From contig WARS01000015.1 in the NCBI GenBank assembly GCA_008933995.1, positions 1-64,000 on the forward strand: 64,000 nucleotides of DNA, given 5' to 3'. A model generated the notes under the pieces. It was not told the origin of the DNA and made no database searches. It was given only the letters and a program-made list of their open reading frames with translations. Of this stretch, positions 12,113-24,300 are shown piece after piece; position 1 is the first letter of the stretch; every line of letters begins with the position of its first letter. Both the position numbers and the translations under genes were made by a program. This DNA is from Datnioides undecimradiatus. Lineage: Eukaryota > Chordata > Actinopteri > Lobotiformes > Datnioididae.

Positions 12113-13162
12113 GTAAAGTCCAGTGTTTTAGATGTGAGTAGCACCAGCATCAGAGCTCTCCACGAAGTGAACATTATAACCTTCATGAGGGTACGATGTA
12201 CTGCATTTATTGCTCTATTTGTTTTAGTTAGGTCAACCTAATAAAGTGCAGGGTAAAAATAAAATATGAGTGCGCCTGACAGGGTCAATGTCTCAGAAAC
12301 TGTTCCTTAAATCCCGGTAAAGCCTCCGCTTCTGCTTCTACTGCTGCCGACACTTCAACGCCTCTAGTGGTTCAATACTTGGCTGAATTTAAAATAAACA
12401 CACGCGTGATGAATGTGTTTTTATGACAGCACATTTCAATATAGTACTGACCCGTTCATCTTCATTTTAGTATTTGAACTTAAATAAGTAACATCTGTGC
12501 ATTGAAATGTCTAAAAATGACATTATCCCAGGTTTTATAACATTTTTTAACCCAGAGAAATCCATAATTTTAACCAATTATCAATTTTGTTGCGTCACCT
12601 GTCAATGACATCACTCTATCCACTTTGAGTAGGTAGAAGTGTTGTGGCTAGAAGCTGAAGCTTGGCGTTATATCCAGCTTTAAACCATTTGACTGCTGTG
12701 GACGTTTTAAACTCTATGCCTTAACCAGATGATTAATTTTGCTCATCCTTGTTTTGGATCTTATGTTTTTAGAGAGACAAGCTCAGTAAATATTAGCAGC
12801 AGCTTGGCTCGCAGCCTGAAAGAGACATCCATCAAACACTGCGTTATATCATTTTATCAGCTTTAATCACGGTGTTTTTATAAGTTTGTTTTAGAAGAGC
12901 AGGAGACCATTGCGGATTAAAAAAAACACCCTGAGCAATAAAAACTGAAGAAATCTGGGAGGGGCTGACTGCAACGGAGGTGAAGACATCAACTCCCATG
13001 ATGCAACCCCACTTCATGACATCATCAGACAGCATCCTGTGTTATGGTTTTGATAGAGACAAACCTTATGGCACAACACGAACTGAAACATCTGGTAGCT
13101 TTTGTTTAATCAGCTGCCCCAGATCTGATCTTCCAGGTTGCGCATCAAACCAGCAACATTTG

Positions 13163-13168
13163 TTTATT
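13163..13168 (-). terminator. c9orf85: polyadenylation signal, C9orf85 homologue
   Basis: TTTATT on the plus strand is AATAAA on the gene strand, about 120 nt after the stop codon. It is the first AATAAA downstream, so the 3' UTR is probably short. Confidence 0.6.
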
Positions 13169-13290
13169 TGCACAAGCTAATTTCGGTACGGTCACACCTC
13201 AAGCTCACACAGTACTTTAAATAGAAAATTAGTTTTTTGTATAAGTACAATTTTTAAAAAGTCCATTTGGTACAACAGCTCTCACTGTCT

Positions 13291-15783
13291 TCAGTCTTTA
13301 ACGTTGACTCGAGAAACATCTGGGAGAGCGTCGCACTTCTTCTTCGGTTTTGAGTCTTTACCGAAATCCAGCTCTTCATCGTCATCATCATCTCCGAGGT
13401 CACTTAAGTCACTATCATCATAATCATCACTGTCCAAGTCCTCATTGTCCTTCCTCCCTCGTCCTTTCTTTCTCTGTACTTCACCGTCTTCCTCTTGCTC
13501 TTTCTGGTCCACCTGTGAGTTTATTCTGCACAGTGAGAGGAAAACAAAACGAGGCTGTGTCAGCTTCTTGAATATCACAGTGCAACTAAAAGGGAATGAA
13601 AACGATTCATGTGAGTGGAATTAAATAGAGATGTAAGGGAAGAAGATAAAATCATAGACTGCATCAGCCACTGGTTTGTGAACGACCATTCTGCAGCCTT
13701 GAGTTTGGCATTTTGGTTGACTCCATCTTGTTTTTTCAGGAGGCAGAAGTGACCATAATGAGATGACAGGGGAGGAGCCGCCATGGATACGCACTGATCG
13801 TGATTGATGGTGGCTGCGGTAGCATTTTGTCAATCATAAGGTGGCCACACACAAAAACACATTCTGCTCATTGACTTGAAATAGGACTGTAATATACAGA
13901 ATGAACACGCCACATTGAAGAAGACCATAAACTCATCAGTAAACTGTTTATTAAGGAAATCGATCAGGTTAGAACGAGCGTCCTGTTCTCACTGACTCGC
14001 CCACAATCAGACTTATTTTAGCAAGTAGTAGAGTCGCCCCCTGATGGTCTTTAGGAAGAATGCAGGTTTACTTTCCAGACCCGCGGGCTACATCCACTGT
14101 CAAACACTCTATGACTAAAATGCTACTAATGAGTCGTGAAGTAATTCCCATTAATCAGTTGTAATGTACGTCACTGTCCACAAGATGGCAGACCTGCTGC
14201 AGAACTGATGTGCTCGAGACTGACGAAAAAGACAAAGACTGACCTCATGAAATGATAACACGCTGTCTCCAGATAAAGAACACATGCGCCACGTTTACTT
14301 CATGTGCAGTGTTAGGACATGTGATATTAATGGCTTCTTTATGAGTCCCTGATGGCAATGTGGGTAATAAAAACATCAACTTGGCCTCATTAAATTGAGA
14401 TTTTCTTATTAGTAAGAGGAAAACAATTGATAAATAACATTACGTCAGAACAGAAAATGACTTTATAGCTGTTTGGAGCACCGACTATGTGGCAGCACCA
14501 TCACTCTCGGGTCTCCTCACAACTACTGCATGTCTTTACATCCTATAGTTGCGTCGTCATGTGTGTAAAAACTGAATCTCTTCTTAGTCCTTTGCATGTA
14601 TGAATCCACACCACAATCACGTACACTCACATTCACTCTAATAACAAAAAGGACCACTCACGGAATAATGATTTCCTCTTTCTTTCCACACTTGCAGCAA
14701 ATCTCGAGCTGAAGGGAACAGGGCTTGCAAACGATGTGATACGCATCCTTTACAGTCTTTTGGGAACACTTGACGCTGGAAAAAGAAAGCATGCAAGCAC
14801 AGATGTCAACAAGTTTCACACTGAGCTACAACAGGCAACACTTGTTCTTCTGTCCCATCATTTATTAAAACTTAAATATCTGAAACACTTGACTGCACTG
14901 CACTTATGAAACTGTGTGACACACCCTCAAACACTGAATGAGTCTGACTCATGCTAGCGGGAGAAAACTGGAAATATGCAGGACATCAGGGGATTTCCAG
15001 TTCCAGCTGATCTGCGGACCAGCAGTGACTCCAGCAACACCAAAACAAAGTGTCCCATGCTGTTTCACAGTCCTGCATTTAAACTTGCAACCTGCTTAAA
15101 GACAAGCCTGTACGTGGCTGGTTTGGTTTGGTTAAGTTGCCGGTGGCTCCTTTTAATCAAGTCTTAATATCTCTTATGTAGCCTGACTAGAAGCCAAAAC
15201 TCCAACTATGTAATAACAGTCTTTTGATGTGTTTTGGCTGTTAAATGAATGGAGGGTCAGTTTTAATTATAATCTATGCTCATCCTCTTGCTTTGCTGAT
15301 TACTCACTAATCGCTTCGGGAACAATTACTTGCTTATTTGCTGTTTACAGGTCAGATCAGTCGAGAGCTGCTTTAGCCCTGGGGCTACTTAGGTGCAGGG
15401 GAATTAATGTCTCCTGTACTCACCATTTTCGGGGTTGTGTCAGAGACTTGTATTTGTTGTACTTCACTTTCCATTCAAGAACTTCCTTACAGTGTTGACA
15501 GAGTCCATCGTGGATTTTTGATTTTGCCTTCTACAATTAAATATTGGACATATTGGAAATACATAAATAAGAGCACATTGTTCACTCTATAAACACACAC
15601 AATGCGACATTAATACAAAACTTCCTTTAGTTGAGGGGCTACGCGGGATAGCTACACATGGATTACTTCAGGTCCACACACCTTCACTTGAACGGTCGCT
15701 CCGTACTTGTCGTTTTTGAAGGCACTGGTGTTTTGGTGCTTCTGGCCTCGCGACCGAGATACATTACCTTTCTGAGAACTCAT
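13291..15783 (-). CDS. c9orf85: C9orf85 homologue, four-CxxC small protein (DUF2039 type)
   Basis: Function unknown. Exons in transcript order: 15682-15783, 15424-15530, 14662-14775, 13291-13525; 185 aa with continuous frame and GT-AG introns. It starts MSSQKGNVSRSRGQKHQNTS, nearly the same as the human N terminus. Four CxxC pairs (C45/C48, C70/C73, C86/C89, C96/C99) suggest two zinc-binding ribbons. The region HIVCKPC...EICCKCGKKEEI matches the conserved family core. After about residue 110 comes a low-complexity tail, a KKGRGRK basic patch then a long D/E run and KPKKK, which could be nuclear or nucleolar targeting (inference). The gene is divergent from abhd17b, sharing the region at 15.8-16.8 kb. 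Identity is secure. Confidence 0.95.
13670..14090. repeat. fish repeat inside C9orf85-homologue intron 3
   Basis: The phrases GACTCCATCTTGTTTTTTCA, GGCAGAAGTGACCATAATG, GTCGCCCCCTGATGG, AGGAAGAATGCAGGTTTA and TTTCCAGACCCGCGGG follow the order of a dispersed fish repeat I recognise from memory. It carries a CTCF-like CCATCAGGGGGCGACT on the minus strand at 14032-14047. Edges are approximate. Confidence 0.5.
14776..15423 (-). other. c9orf85: C9orf85-homologue intron 2
   Basis: 650-bp intron. No repeat or functional site recognised. Confidence 0.6.
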
Positions 15784-16801
15784 CTTATTCCCCAGTTTTT
15801 AGTTACACATGTTCTGTGGATACAAACACCCAAAACCACGCCAGAGAGTGCCCTAACCCGGAAGAAGTCAGAGCACGTCATGAAACGTCATTGAGGTCGA
15901 AACCATAAAACCCACTGGTTTTCCTAAAAGTTGTTACTAATTGATACACAAACATTTATGTTTGCCAGTATAACTAAAAACGTAATATTTTACTTAAATT
16001 GACAAATACGAATAATAAAATAGTTATAGTTTAATTACGTCACTTAATGAACGTTAGAAACGCCTAAGTCAGTGTTGATTGGACTATGCCTCGCAATAGT
16101 AATCTCTGATTGGTTCTTCTAAACGTCAATCAAAACATTAAGTCACCACTTTGCGGTGGCGTCGGGGACCGCCCATAAATTTCTACGCTTTGTGTTATTG
16201 GTGGGCCTCGCTTCCATAGCCTTTTCGCCATTGGTCTACGAAGCTGTCGCTCGCGCCCTGTTCTTCCTTATGAGCTAACATGACAAGCAGAGCGATATTC
16301 ACAACGAAAGCGGTGATGTTTCGGAAGCAAGTGATACCGCTGTGAACTGTTCGGCACCGCCGCGGACGTGTGACAGGATTTTAGTTGATTTTTCACTTTT
16401 TTTCGAGTTTACCCATGTCGTCGCTGAACTGTATAGACTTGAATGTTTTGAATGAATCGCTCTCGTTATCATTCAGGACCGTATGTTGAGAAAACCGAGC
16501 GGTGGAGAAAGACGCGACAGTTTCGGAGGGTGTCTGGACCGGAGGACGAAGCGGCTAGCTAATAGTAACTCACAGCTGCGGTGCCAGGAGGGATATACAC
16601 ACGCAAAGTGACATCGCTAACAAATAGGACACGGAGCTGAGGATAATCTGGCTGAGGATAGCTTTGTCAATCTCCTGGCGTCGAGAAGAAGATAATTTAG
16701 TTAGCTTGGTGCGAAAATAACACCTGACTACGGCGACGTTGGCCAACACTGTCGCCTCAAGATAGAAAGAAAAACAAAACAAGCGCCCAGCCGCCGTCCA
16801 G
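15784..16801. promoter_or_regulatory. divergent promoter region, C9orf85 homologue / abhd17b, with probable abhd17b exon 1
   Basis: Head-to-head space between two genes. Four ATTGG boxes (inverted CCAAT, NF-Y type) lie at 16078-16082, 16109-16113, 16197-16201 and 16230-16234, spaced 31, 88 and 33 bp apart. A CpG-rich stretch follows from about 16140 to 16800. A good donor, TCCAG|GTAATG at 16801/16802, would end a non-coding abhd17b first exon beginning somewhere after about 16260. There is no obvious TATA box. CCAAT boxes plus CpG richness fit a housekeeping bidirectional promoter; the exact start sites are inference. Confidence 0.6.
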
Positions 16802-18354
16802 GTAATGTTGTGATCCTCTCTCCACTCTCTTTTAAATAACGAACACGCGCACATTTGCGTGTTTAGTGTGCCTCGCAAATTGGCCCGTCACACTCTGCAA
16901 TAAAGTGTGTCCAGCCACTGGATATTAAACCTCCACAAACCAACCAAGAATCAATGTAATCTCGCTCAACACACTGATGCCTCCACCACCATTTTACAGT
17001 AAATCGCTGCGGGGCTCCATTCTGTCTCCATGGCTGGAGATTATGGACTATTTGGGGGAATATGGGACGCAAATAGCCTCTACTATGCATTTTGCTGCTG
17101 CTCGCTCCCTTTGAGTGCCACAGCATCCTGCCAGGAGGAGCATTCATAGATTGCAAGTGGCTATAAAAGGTGTTAATCCTCTGGTACAACTGGTTCTTTA
17201 AATAATTGGCATACAGGTAATTAAACTGAGTGGAAGTCACCTGTGTGTGTAATCAAGATTTTTTATTTCACTTAATTACACGTCTAACAGCTGGTTTGTT
17301 GTAAAATAAAAGTACTATATCAAATAAATCCACTGAAAGGTTGTTGAAAGATACACCAGAAAATTTCCAGGGCGCTGTATAATCCTCATATGAAAGCACT
17401 GACCATTGTTAAAGAACAGCTCTAAGTGTGCTCCAGGGTGTTTTGAACATTGAGTATGCATGGTGAGTACATGTGAGGAAGGCGAGCGAGAGGCCCTTCT
17501 GCAGCTTCTTTAGAACTGCACTGATGGGAGAATGGCAGCAATTTTATGTGTATGTACTCATAGTTTTACAGCAGTAAGTCCCATCCAAACAGCATTATGT
17601 TGCTGAGATGCTTTTCTGCAGCACTACTAAAGCTAAAGTAAAATAAATCAGCAACATGCCAACAGATCCTGGCGGAAAAGAGTACGAGAGAGCAACGGTC
17701 GCATTAATTGCACAGCCTTGAGGATGTAATTGCAAAGATGCAATAGCAGCATTCTAATAACCCGACCCTGATCTGCTTCAGCCTGTTCAGAAGGCCATGC
17801 AGGGTCACGTGGAGTTAGGTTACAAAGCCTCCTTCCCTCCATCTCTAGCGGTGGCCACTGCAATTCAAAAGTAGCTGGAATATCTAAAAGGTAGCCTCAG
17901 GTAGGGGTCCAGGTGCAGGGTGGAACAAGAAAGCCTTTTAAGTCAATACTATCTGAGTGGTTGTGGAGCCAATCAGGGTCAGGGCTGAAAAGAGGGCAGT
18001 GCATTCTGGGAAGGCACTTGAAAAATGACAGCAGTCTGGCTCTAGCCCCCAGTCCCAGAAAGCCCCTTCTTTTCCATTTAACAAAGATCAGTGTTCATGT
18101 TCTTGGAGAGAACATCATTCAGTGGTTCTGTGTCACAAATTTGTTCTTGTGGTGTTTTCCTTGTGATCAATCTGCAGGGGATGCAGCAGCAAATTAGTGT
18201 TTCAGTTGTTGGAGAGAGCCCAGATGCTCCTCTTTGATGAGGTTATTTCTGTTTTTCCTCTCATTCTCGTTTCTCAAAGGCAACCCTTAGATTTAATCTG
18301 CTGTTGAAATTCATTCGTTTCTGTTTTTAACCACGGTCGCTCTCCCTGTCGCAG
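16802..18354 (+). other. abhd17b: probable abhd17b intron 1
   Basis: From the putative donor at 16802 to the acceptor CTGTCGCAG ending at 18354, just ahead of the coding exon. No gene seen; ORFs here overlap on both strands and match nothing. Confidence 0.5.
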
Positions 18355-18364
18355 TGTTTTGAGG

Positions 18365-21300
18365 ATGAACCACTTATCCCTCAGCGAGCTATGTTGCCTG
18401 TTCTGCTGTCCACCGTGCCCCAGCAAGATCGCCTCCAAGCTGGCCTTCCTGCCCCCAGAGCCAACCTACAGCCTCATGTGTGACGAGAGCGGCAGCCGAT
18501 GGACGCTGCACCTCTCCGAGCGCGCCGACTGGCAGTACTCGTCCCGCGAGAAGGACGCCATCGAGTGTTTCATGACACGCACCTCAAGAGGGAACCGAAT
18601 TGCCTGTATGTTCGTCCGCTGCTCACCCAGTGCCCGCTACACACTATTATTCTCCCATGGCAACGCAGTTGACTTGGGTCAGATGAGCAGCTTCTACATT
18701 GGCCTGGGTTCGCGCATCAACTGCAACGTCTTCTCCTACGACTACTCGGGTTACGGGGCCAGTTCTGGGAAACCCTCGGAGAAGAACCTGTATGCTGATG
18801 TGGACGCTGCCTGGCAGGCACTCCGGTCACGGTAAGGAGAAATGATAATGGATGGAGGAAAGATGGAGATCCTGCACACAGATGTTGGCACAGCCCGTAG
18901 AGAAACAATGATGCAGTGATCAATGCATTGATATTAGAGTGCTTTAACAGCACACAGAAGCTTAATTGAGTCCTCACAGATACTGCTCCTCTGTCCCAGA
19001 CGCTCACAACTCAAAACAAAAGATGGATGGAGGAATGGGTTTAACTTGCATGCTGCAAACGGTGTCACAACCCAGATCTTAAGGGGAAAGGGAAGTAACA
19101 CAACACAGATGTAAAGGCCATAGACACTGAAACACAGTGTGGAAACCTTCCTGCAGAGTTCATGACAATGCTTCTCTGAGCAGTTCCTGTTTTTTGTTTT
19201 TTGTTTCTTTTCCCTCTACGTATTGCAAGTCAAAAATTAGGCTGACAGCTGCTGTCTCTGTCGTCCTTGTTGACAGCCTCTCATTGGTACCGAGAGATGA
19301 TGTTGTGAATAGCAACAATGGCAGCTTTCCACGGCCCTCTTGTGCTGCGAATGGGGAAGTCTGTGAAAGTAGATGGGGGAACAACAGGAATCAAATCTTA
19401 AAGGACGACCGGGCTGATGTCGATTGATGGGGAAATATGGCAGAGACGTAAAGCGACAGCAGTAAGGAGAGTGAGAGCTGAACATGTGCAAAGTCTACAG
19501 AAGGAGCTGGGTGGAGGGGTGATTAGATTGGGCCCGGTGATAAAATCATGGGTGGAGATGATGAGGAATGGTTTAGTGCGGACGACATGATGTTCTTGTA
19601 GGCGATGATAAGTACCGTGTTTTCTATGATTATGCTGGCCAGCCATATGTAGGTGTGAGTGGGTGCTCTGCTGCATCTTTTTGCTCTGCAGGCTATGAAT
19701 AGACTGATATTTGGTGGCCGATATTCGACCTCCACTGATTTGCAATCTCTCTGCGGTTTTACAGCAGATAACACGTCCTAATCTCGTTTCATCCGAATCA
19801 CAACTTTGTACTGATGATAAACTGTTTGAGTTTCCCGTTTTCTCAATACAAAATCCAATATTGCCAATCACTACTTACTCTTCTACCCTGAGACAAAGCC
19901 ATTCTATCACACCAGTGCTCATCAGTCTGCCTATTTAACCCCGTGTCCCTCACTTCCTTCCTTCCTTCCATGTTCAGCCCTCTGGCCGCCCCCCTCCTTC
20001 TCTTGTCTTCTTGTGACACTGTATGCGTTGTACTCCATGTCTTTGGGGCTGGTTTATCAGGACAAGGGGCCACATTTGTTGCCTTGGTGTTATTAAAAGT
20101 GCCATTTCCAACTTCTTAAATACTTTCATTAACTAATGATCTCTGGGTTTTGGACAGTTTATGGCCCAAATTAATCAAACTTAACTTGACACTTTGGATA
20201 TTGTGAATCGCAGGTTGACATATTTACAATTATTCACCTTTTATAGACCATTAACGGATTTCATTTAAGAAATAGCTGACAGATCAGCCCATAATGGAAC
20301 ATAAGTGCCAATTTGCAGTTGTACACAAAGTCTTGGCACCATATCAACATTATATTGATATCGTGTTATGAGATTCAATATAAACTTATCTTTATGATGA
20401 TAATGGCACAAGAGTTGTCTTTTCCTGGTTCTAAAGGCTACATTACAGTAAAGTTATGAACTTGCAAGACTGTTCCAGGTGTAGCTGAGGTGTTTGGTGG
20501 AAAACATTGGGATATTTGATTTTGTCCGTATGTCCCAGCCCCACCTTTATACGTGCATACATACATCTTTGCATGACCAAGAAAGCGCAAGGCCACACAC
20601 CTGTTCCTGCAGAGAACAGGATGTGGAGGTGGCGAGGAGCGAAATGACCTGGGGTGTCCGCGAGTTCAGATAACGCGTCCGTCACATTTGTGCCGTTCTT
20701 GTTTATGTGGATGTTGGGGAGGGAAATAAAAGTTCATGCAGTAGGCCGGGGTGTTTTTATACACTTCCTGCTGGAAGACAAACAAATGACTAAGAGAGGA
20801 GATGAGGAACTTCGGCTCAGGAAAAGAACTAAAAAGGCTGGAAGAGAAGAGCCACGGTGGTGTAAATCAACCACTAAGAGAGAAAATAGGCTTCCTGTGT
20901 CAGTGCTGATGTGGGTGTATGTTCTATCTGTGGTAGATGAGGGTGTTTGCTCTGCAGAGATTTGAAAGTGCTGATGGATACCACTGTTTGGGCCAAAAAA
21001 GATTTTTGCTTTCAATCTCTCTCAGCACTTCGTCTTTACATTTTACACCATTTAGCGTTTCACAGACTCTTCTGAGTGGTAAATAAGGGCCTTTTAAATG
21101 AGGAAGCCGGCAAGTTAAACAGGAAACTCTTGATCATAAAGGTTCTGCGTACAGGAAACAGGCCGCCGCTGCGAAGAAGAACCTGCTTTTCTGGTGGTTA
21201 CACACACCGTGTCTTCATATGTGAAATCTATTTCATAGCTCTACGGCTGAAACCTTTTTGTCACTTGTGTTTTATAAAATAGCATGTGTCACTGCCAAAA

Positions 21301-24300
21301 GTGTCTTAGACAGTTTTGTTAAAGCTTTAGTTACATTGTTGAATGTAATAGAAAGGACCAGAGAGAAGAGACGCATTAGAAACATCCACTCTGCTGCTGT
21401 TCTCTCCTCCTTGTGCTTTTATTCTTTTTCCAGCTCACTTCTTCGCATATTATTGTCGATACACCAAGGAGCCTCCTGCTCCCACATGCAGTCGTGACCG
21501 ACGCTGGAGTAACGTCTGAAATTGGATTTAATCCGATCGAAGCAGACGCTCCAAATCGTATCGAATTACGGCTGGCGCTGGGTCCGTGCGCAGCGTTCCT
21601 CGACATAAATGCAAAACACGGCTGTTGGCTCCTCTTTTTATGAAAGCTCAGTTATTATAGTTTAGATAAAAAATTTGCATCACTCATCACGGCACACTGC
21701 GCGGCCTGGACCCCGACTTCACTGACTGCAGAGGTGAATGTTTACATGTCATACTCGTCGTGTCTAACATCTTTTTTTCATTTGAATCCAGTGCAACACA
21801 TGTAATTTATGTATTCTAATGTTATGTGAAGCTCTGACTTTCCTTTATTGACTCCTGCCTGTGGTCACGTGGGACTCTCGTGGGCAAAATAGCTGATTGT
21901 GACGATGACAAAGCTAAACTTGTCATCGAGTAACAGCTGTGAGATCGTGGTCCCAGTCCTCCGCGTCACAGCTCAGCCTTCTGTCAGTTGCTCAGGCCGA
22001 CTATACTTTTCACACTTTGCTCAGATGAGGTGGCTGCTTGCCTGCTAGAGTTACGGACAGCTCTGGAGGTGTGATAGCTGCACTAAGCAAACAGTTTCTG
22101 TACATGATGTTAATCGGCTGTCTGTTTATAGAAGGGCAGAACGTGTATTGACTGCGCGGCGTCAGTCTCAGACGCTGTACCTCATCGCTTTTTATAGATT
22201 CATCAGGAAATAAACCTCTTGAAGATCAGCTGAGAGACTTACAGGAACGGTGACATAACTTGATAGTCAGGATGCCTCCTGTTGCGTGCCTTGTGGCCCA
22301 ACGCTTCCGCAGCACACTCAGACGGAGTTTCGTCATTCGAGTCGACTGAGCGCTTGCTGTTTGTTCCCCAGAGGTGCTTTGTTGTGTGTTCACGCAGCTG
22401 TAATTACACTGTCTATCAGTTCTAATAAAGCACCCGCTCAGACGGTCACCAGCGTGGCTCGTACAACAAGGTAACAGCTCACGAGACAGTGATGCAGTTA
22501 AGAGGGCTGGACTTTTAGTTTTTGTTTGGGCTTCTTCTGACTGAAGTTAGTTTCTTCGTAATGGGCAGGGCCGCACGTGAATGTGACACTCTGTGTGCCA
22601 CAGAGAAGAGATGCAGGACGTCCTTTGTAGTTCATCCATGTCAAAGGGCAACGTAGACACTAAAACCTGGACATAACCTCTCTGATCATTTGGTAAAATA
22701 TACAGTTTACTGTCACCTTCAGAACATCTGTGGTATTTAAAAACCTCGGTGTCAACTGCGAGTCCCTTTTATTGTCACTGCCACATTAGTAATGAAGCGT
22801 TAGCCTGACTGCGTCGTGACACAGTACAACACTCACAGAAGGTGCAGAGAACCGGTGCTGCGGTAAGGAAACGTATAACCAAACATGTCCGCCTGAATAT
22901 AGCACGGTCCGGTATCTCAAAGTGTCAGTGACTGAGTTCGAGTGATTGGTTTCAGTCGCATTTAATACTGAAAACCGATTTGATTCTGAAGTCGTGTTTG
23001 TTTCGCTGTAGTTGCAGAGTAGTGTCCCTCCTCCTCATTTATACAGTTCGGTTTCTTCCATGCAAAGACAGGAAAAATGCTTATCAGTGGAATACGGCTG
23101 TTAAACAAATCTACTTTGGAAGCTAAATGGAAACACGCAGGGGTAAAAACAGAGCAGCGGCCTCTTTAATGACGCACGAGGCTCCTGTCAAGATGGAGCC
23201 GTGCACAGGGCCCATGTAAAACTTGCGGTTGGGACACATTGATCACTGGCAACACTGTCTTCATCGTTCACTGTCGGTGTCACCCTCCGTCTGTGAGAGC
23301 TCGGCAGCTCTCCAGTTTCAGTATATATTATGTTAATGCTACCGCTGTCAGGGGATTGTCAGCACTCCCTACTTACGTCGCCAAGCGTCAAACTTGCTCG
23401 GTTGGCGATACTCGGCAAACCCTTAGCTTCCTATCAGCTCGGCAGACACTTCAGTTTCACTTTGATCCTCCACCACAACGAGAGCCATGCTTTCTTTAAG
23501 GGTTAATCGGTAGCTAATCTTCAGAGCTGTAGTTCTCATTCATGTGCACGAAGTTACGAGTTAAGAGGGATTCATTAACAGAAAGTATGATGGAGGTCTC
23601 GTGTGATTTTGTGAACGTTTGCTGGCCGTGTGCGTCTAATTGTTGCTGTATGTACATAACCTTTCAGCGTAGAAGCTTCAAAGGTTAGTTTAAATGAGGC
23701 CCAGCTCATTGACTCAGCTCTGTGTGTCTGATGGTTTGAGGCTCGTGCCAGATTCATAATTGACTGCCTGCGCGATAGAAAGAGGGTCCAACCCAGCCTT
23801 TTGACCCCGCCGAAGATGAATCAACTGGATTGTGTTTATCACATCAAAAAGCCTCCCCGCGTGGCCTCGCATTAGTCGACCGCACACATCCCTCGCACGC
23901 GTCTCTCATGTTAGATCAGACACGCAGCCTGAAGGAGAGGCCGGCTCTCGAGTCGCCTTCGCCGTCTCCGCTCGTTGCTTCCATTTTCCCGACCGCTTGA
24001 CATTTTGAACACACTGGCCGCGATTCAGCCGCCAGCGAATTCGGCTCCCCTCCCGACACACTCGTGTGGGCCGCGTTCACCGTTTCGCCCCGCAGTCACG
24101 CGACACGGGGCAGCCACCTGTCACTTCGCAGACAGTCTATCCGCCGACGCCGCTCGGCTGCTCCCGCGTGCTTTTTGTTCAGGCACGATGGATGAGGCAC
24201 TCCCTTTCAACCTGAGCAGGAACTCGGCCAGATGATTCAGTGTTCGCGTGAGTCAGCCGGTTTGCACGCTCACGCGGCCTCACTTATCATACTAATAGAG

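Larger units (their letters stand above)
9241..13162. other. intergenic region between gda and the C9orf85 homologue
   Basis: About 4 kb separating the 5' end of gda from the 3' end of its minus-strand neighbour. Contents seen: a CA microsatellite (about 9956-9980), a decayed fish repeat with internal duplication (10345-10690) and the second MITE copy (11864-12112). No ORF here has a recognisable domain. Confidence 0.6.

Noticed and set aside
16863..17240. 125-codon minus-strand ORF in abhd17b intron 1
   Set aside because: No domain, antisense, no splice context.
19398..19871. 157-codon minus-strand ORF in abhd17b intron 2
   Set aside because: No recognisable domain; overlapping ORFs lie on both strands.
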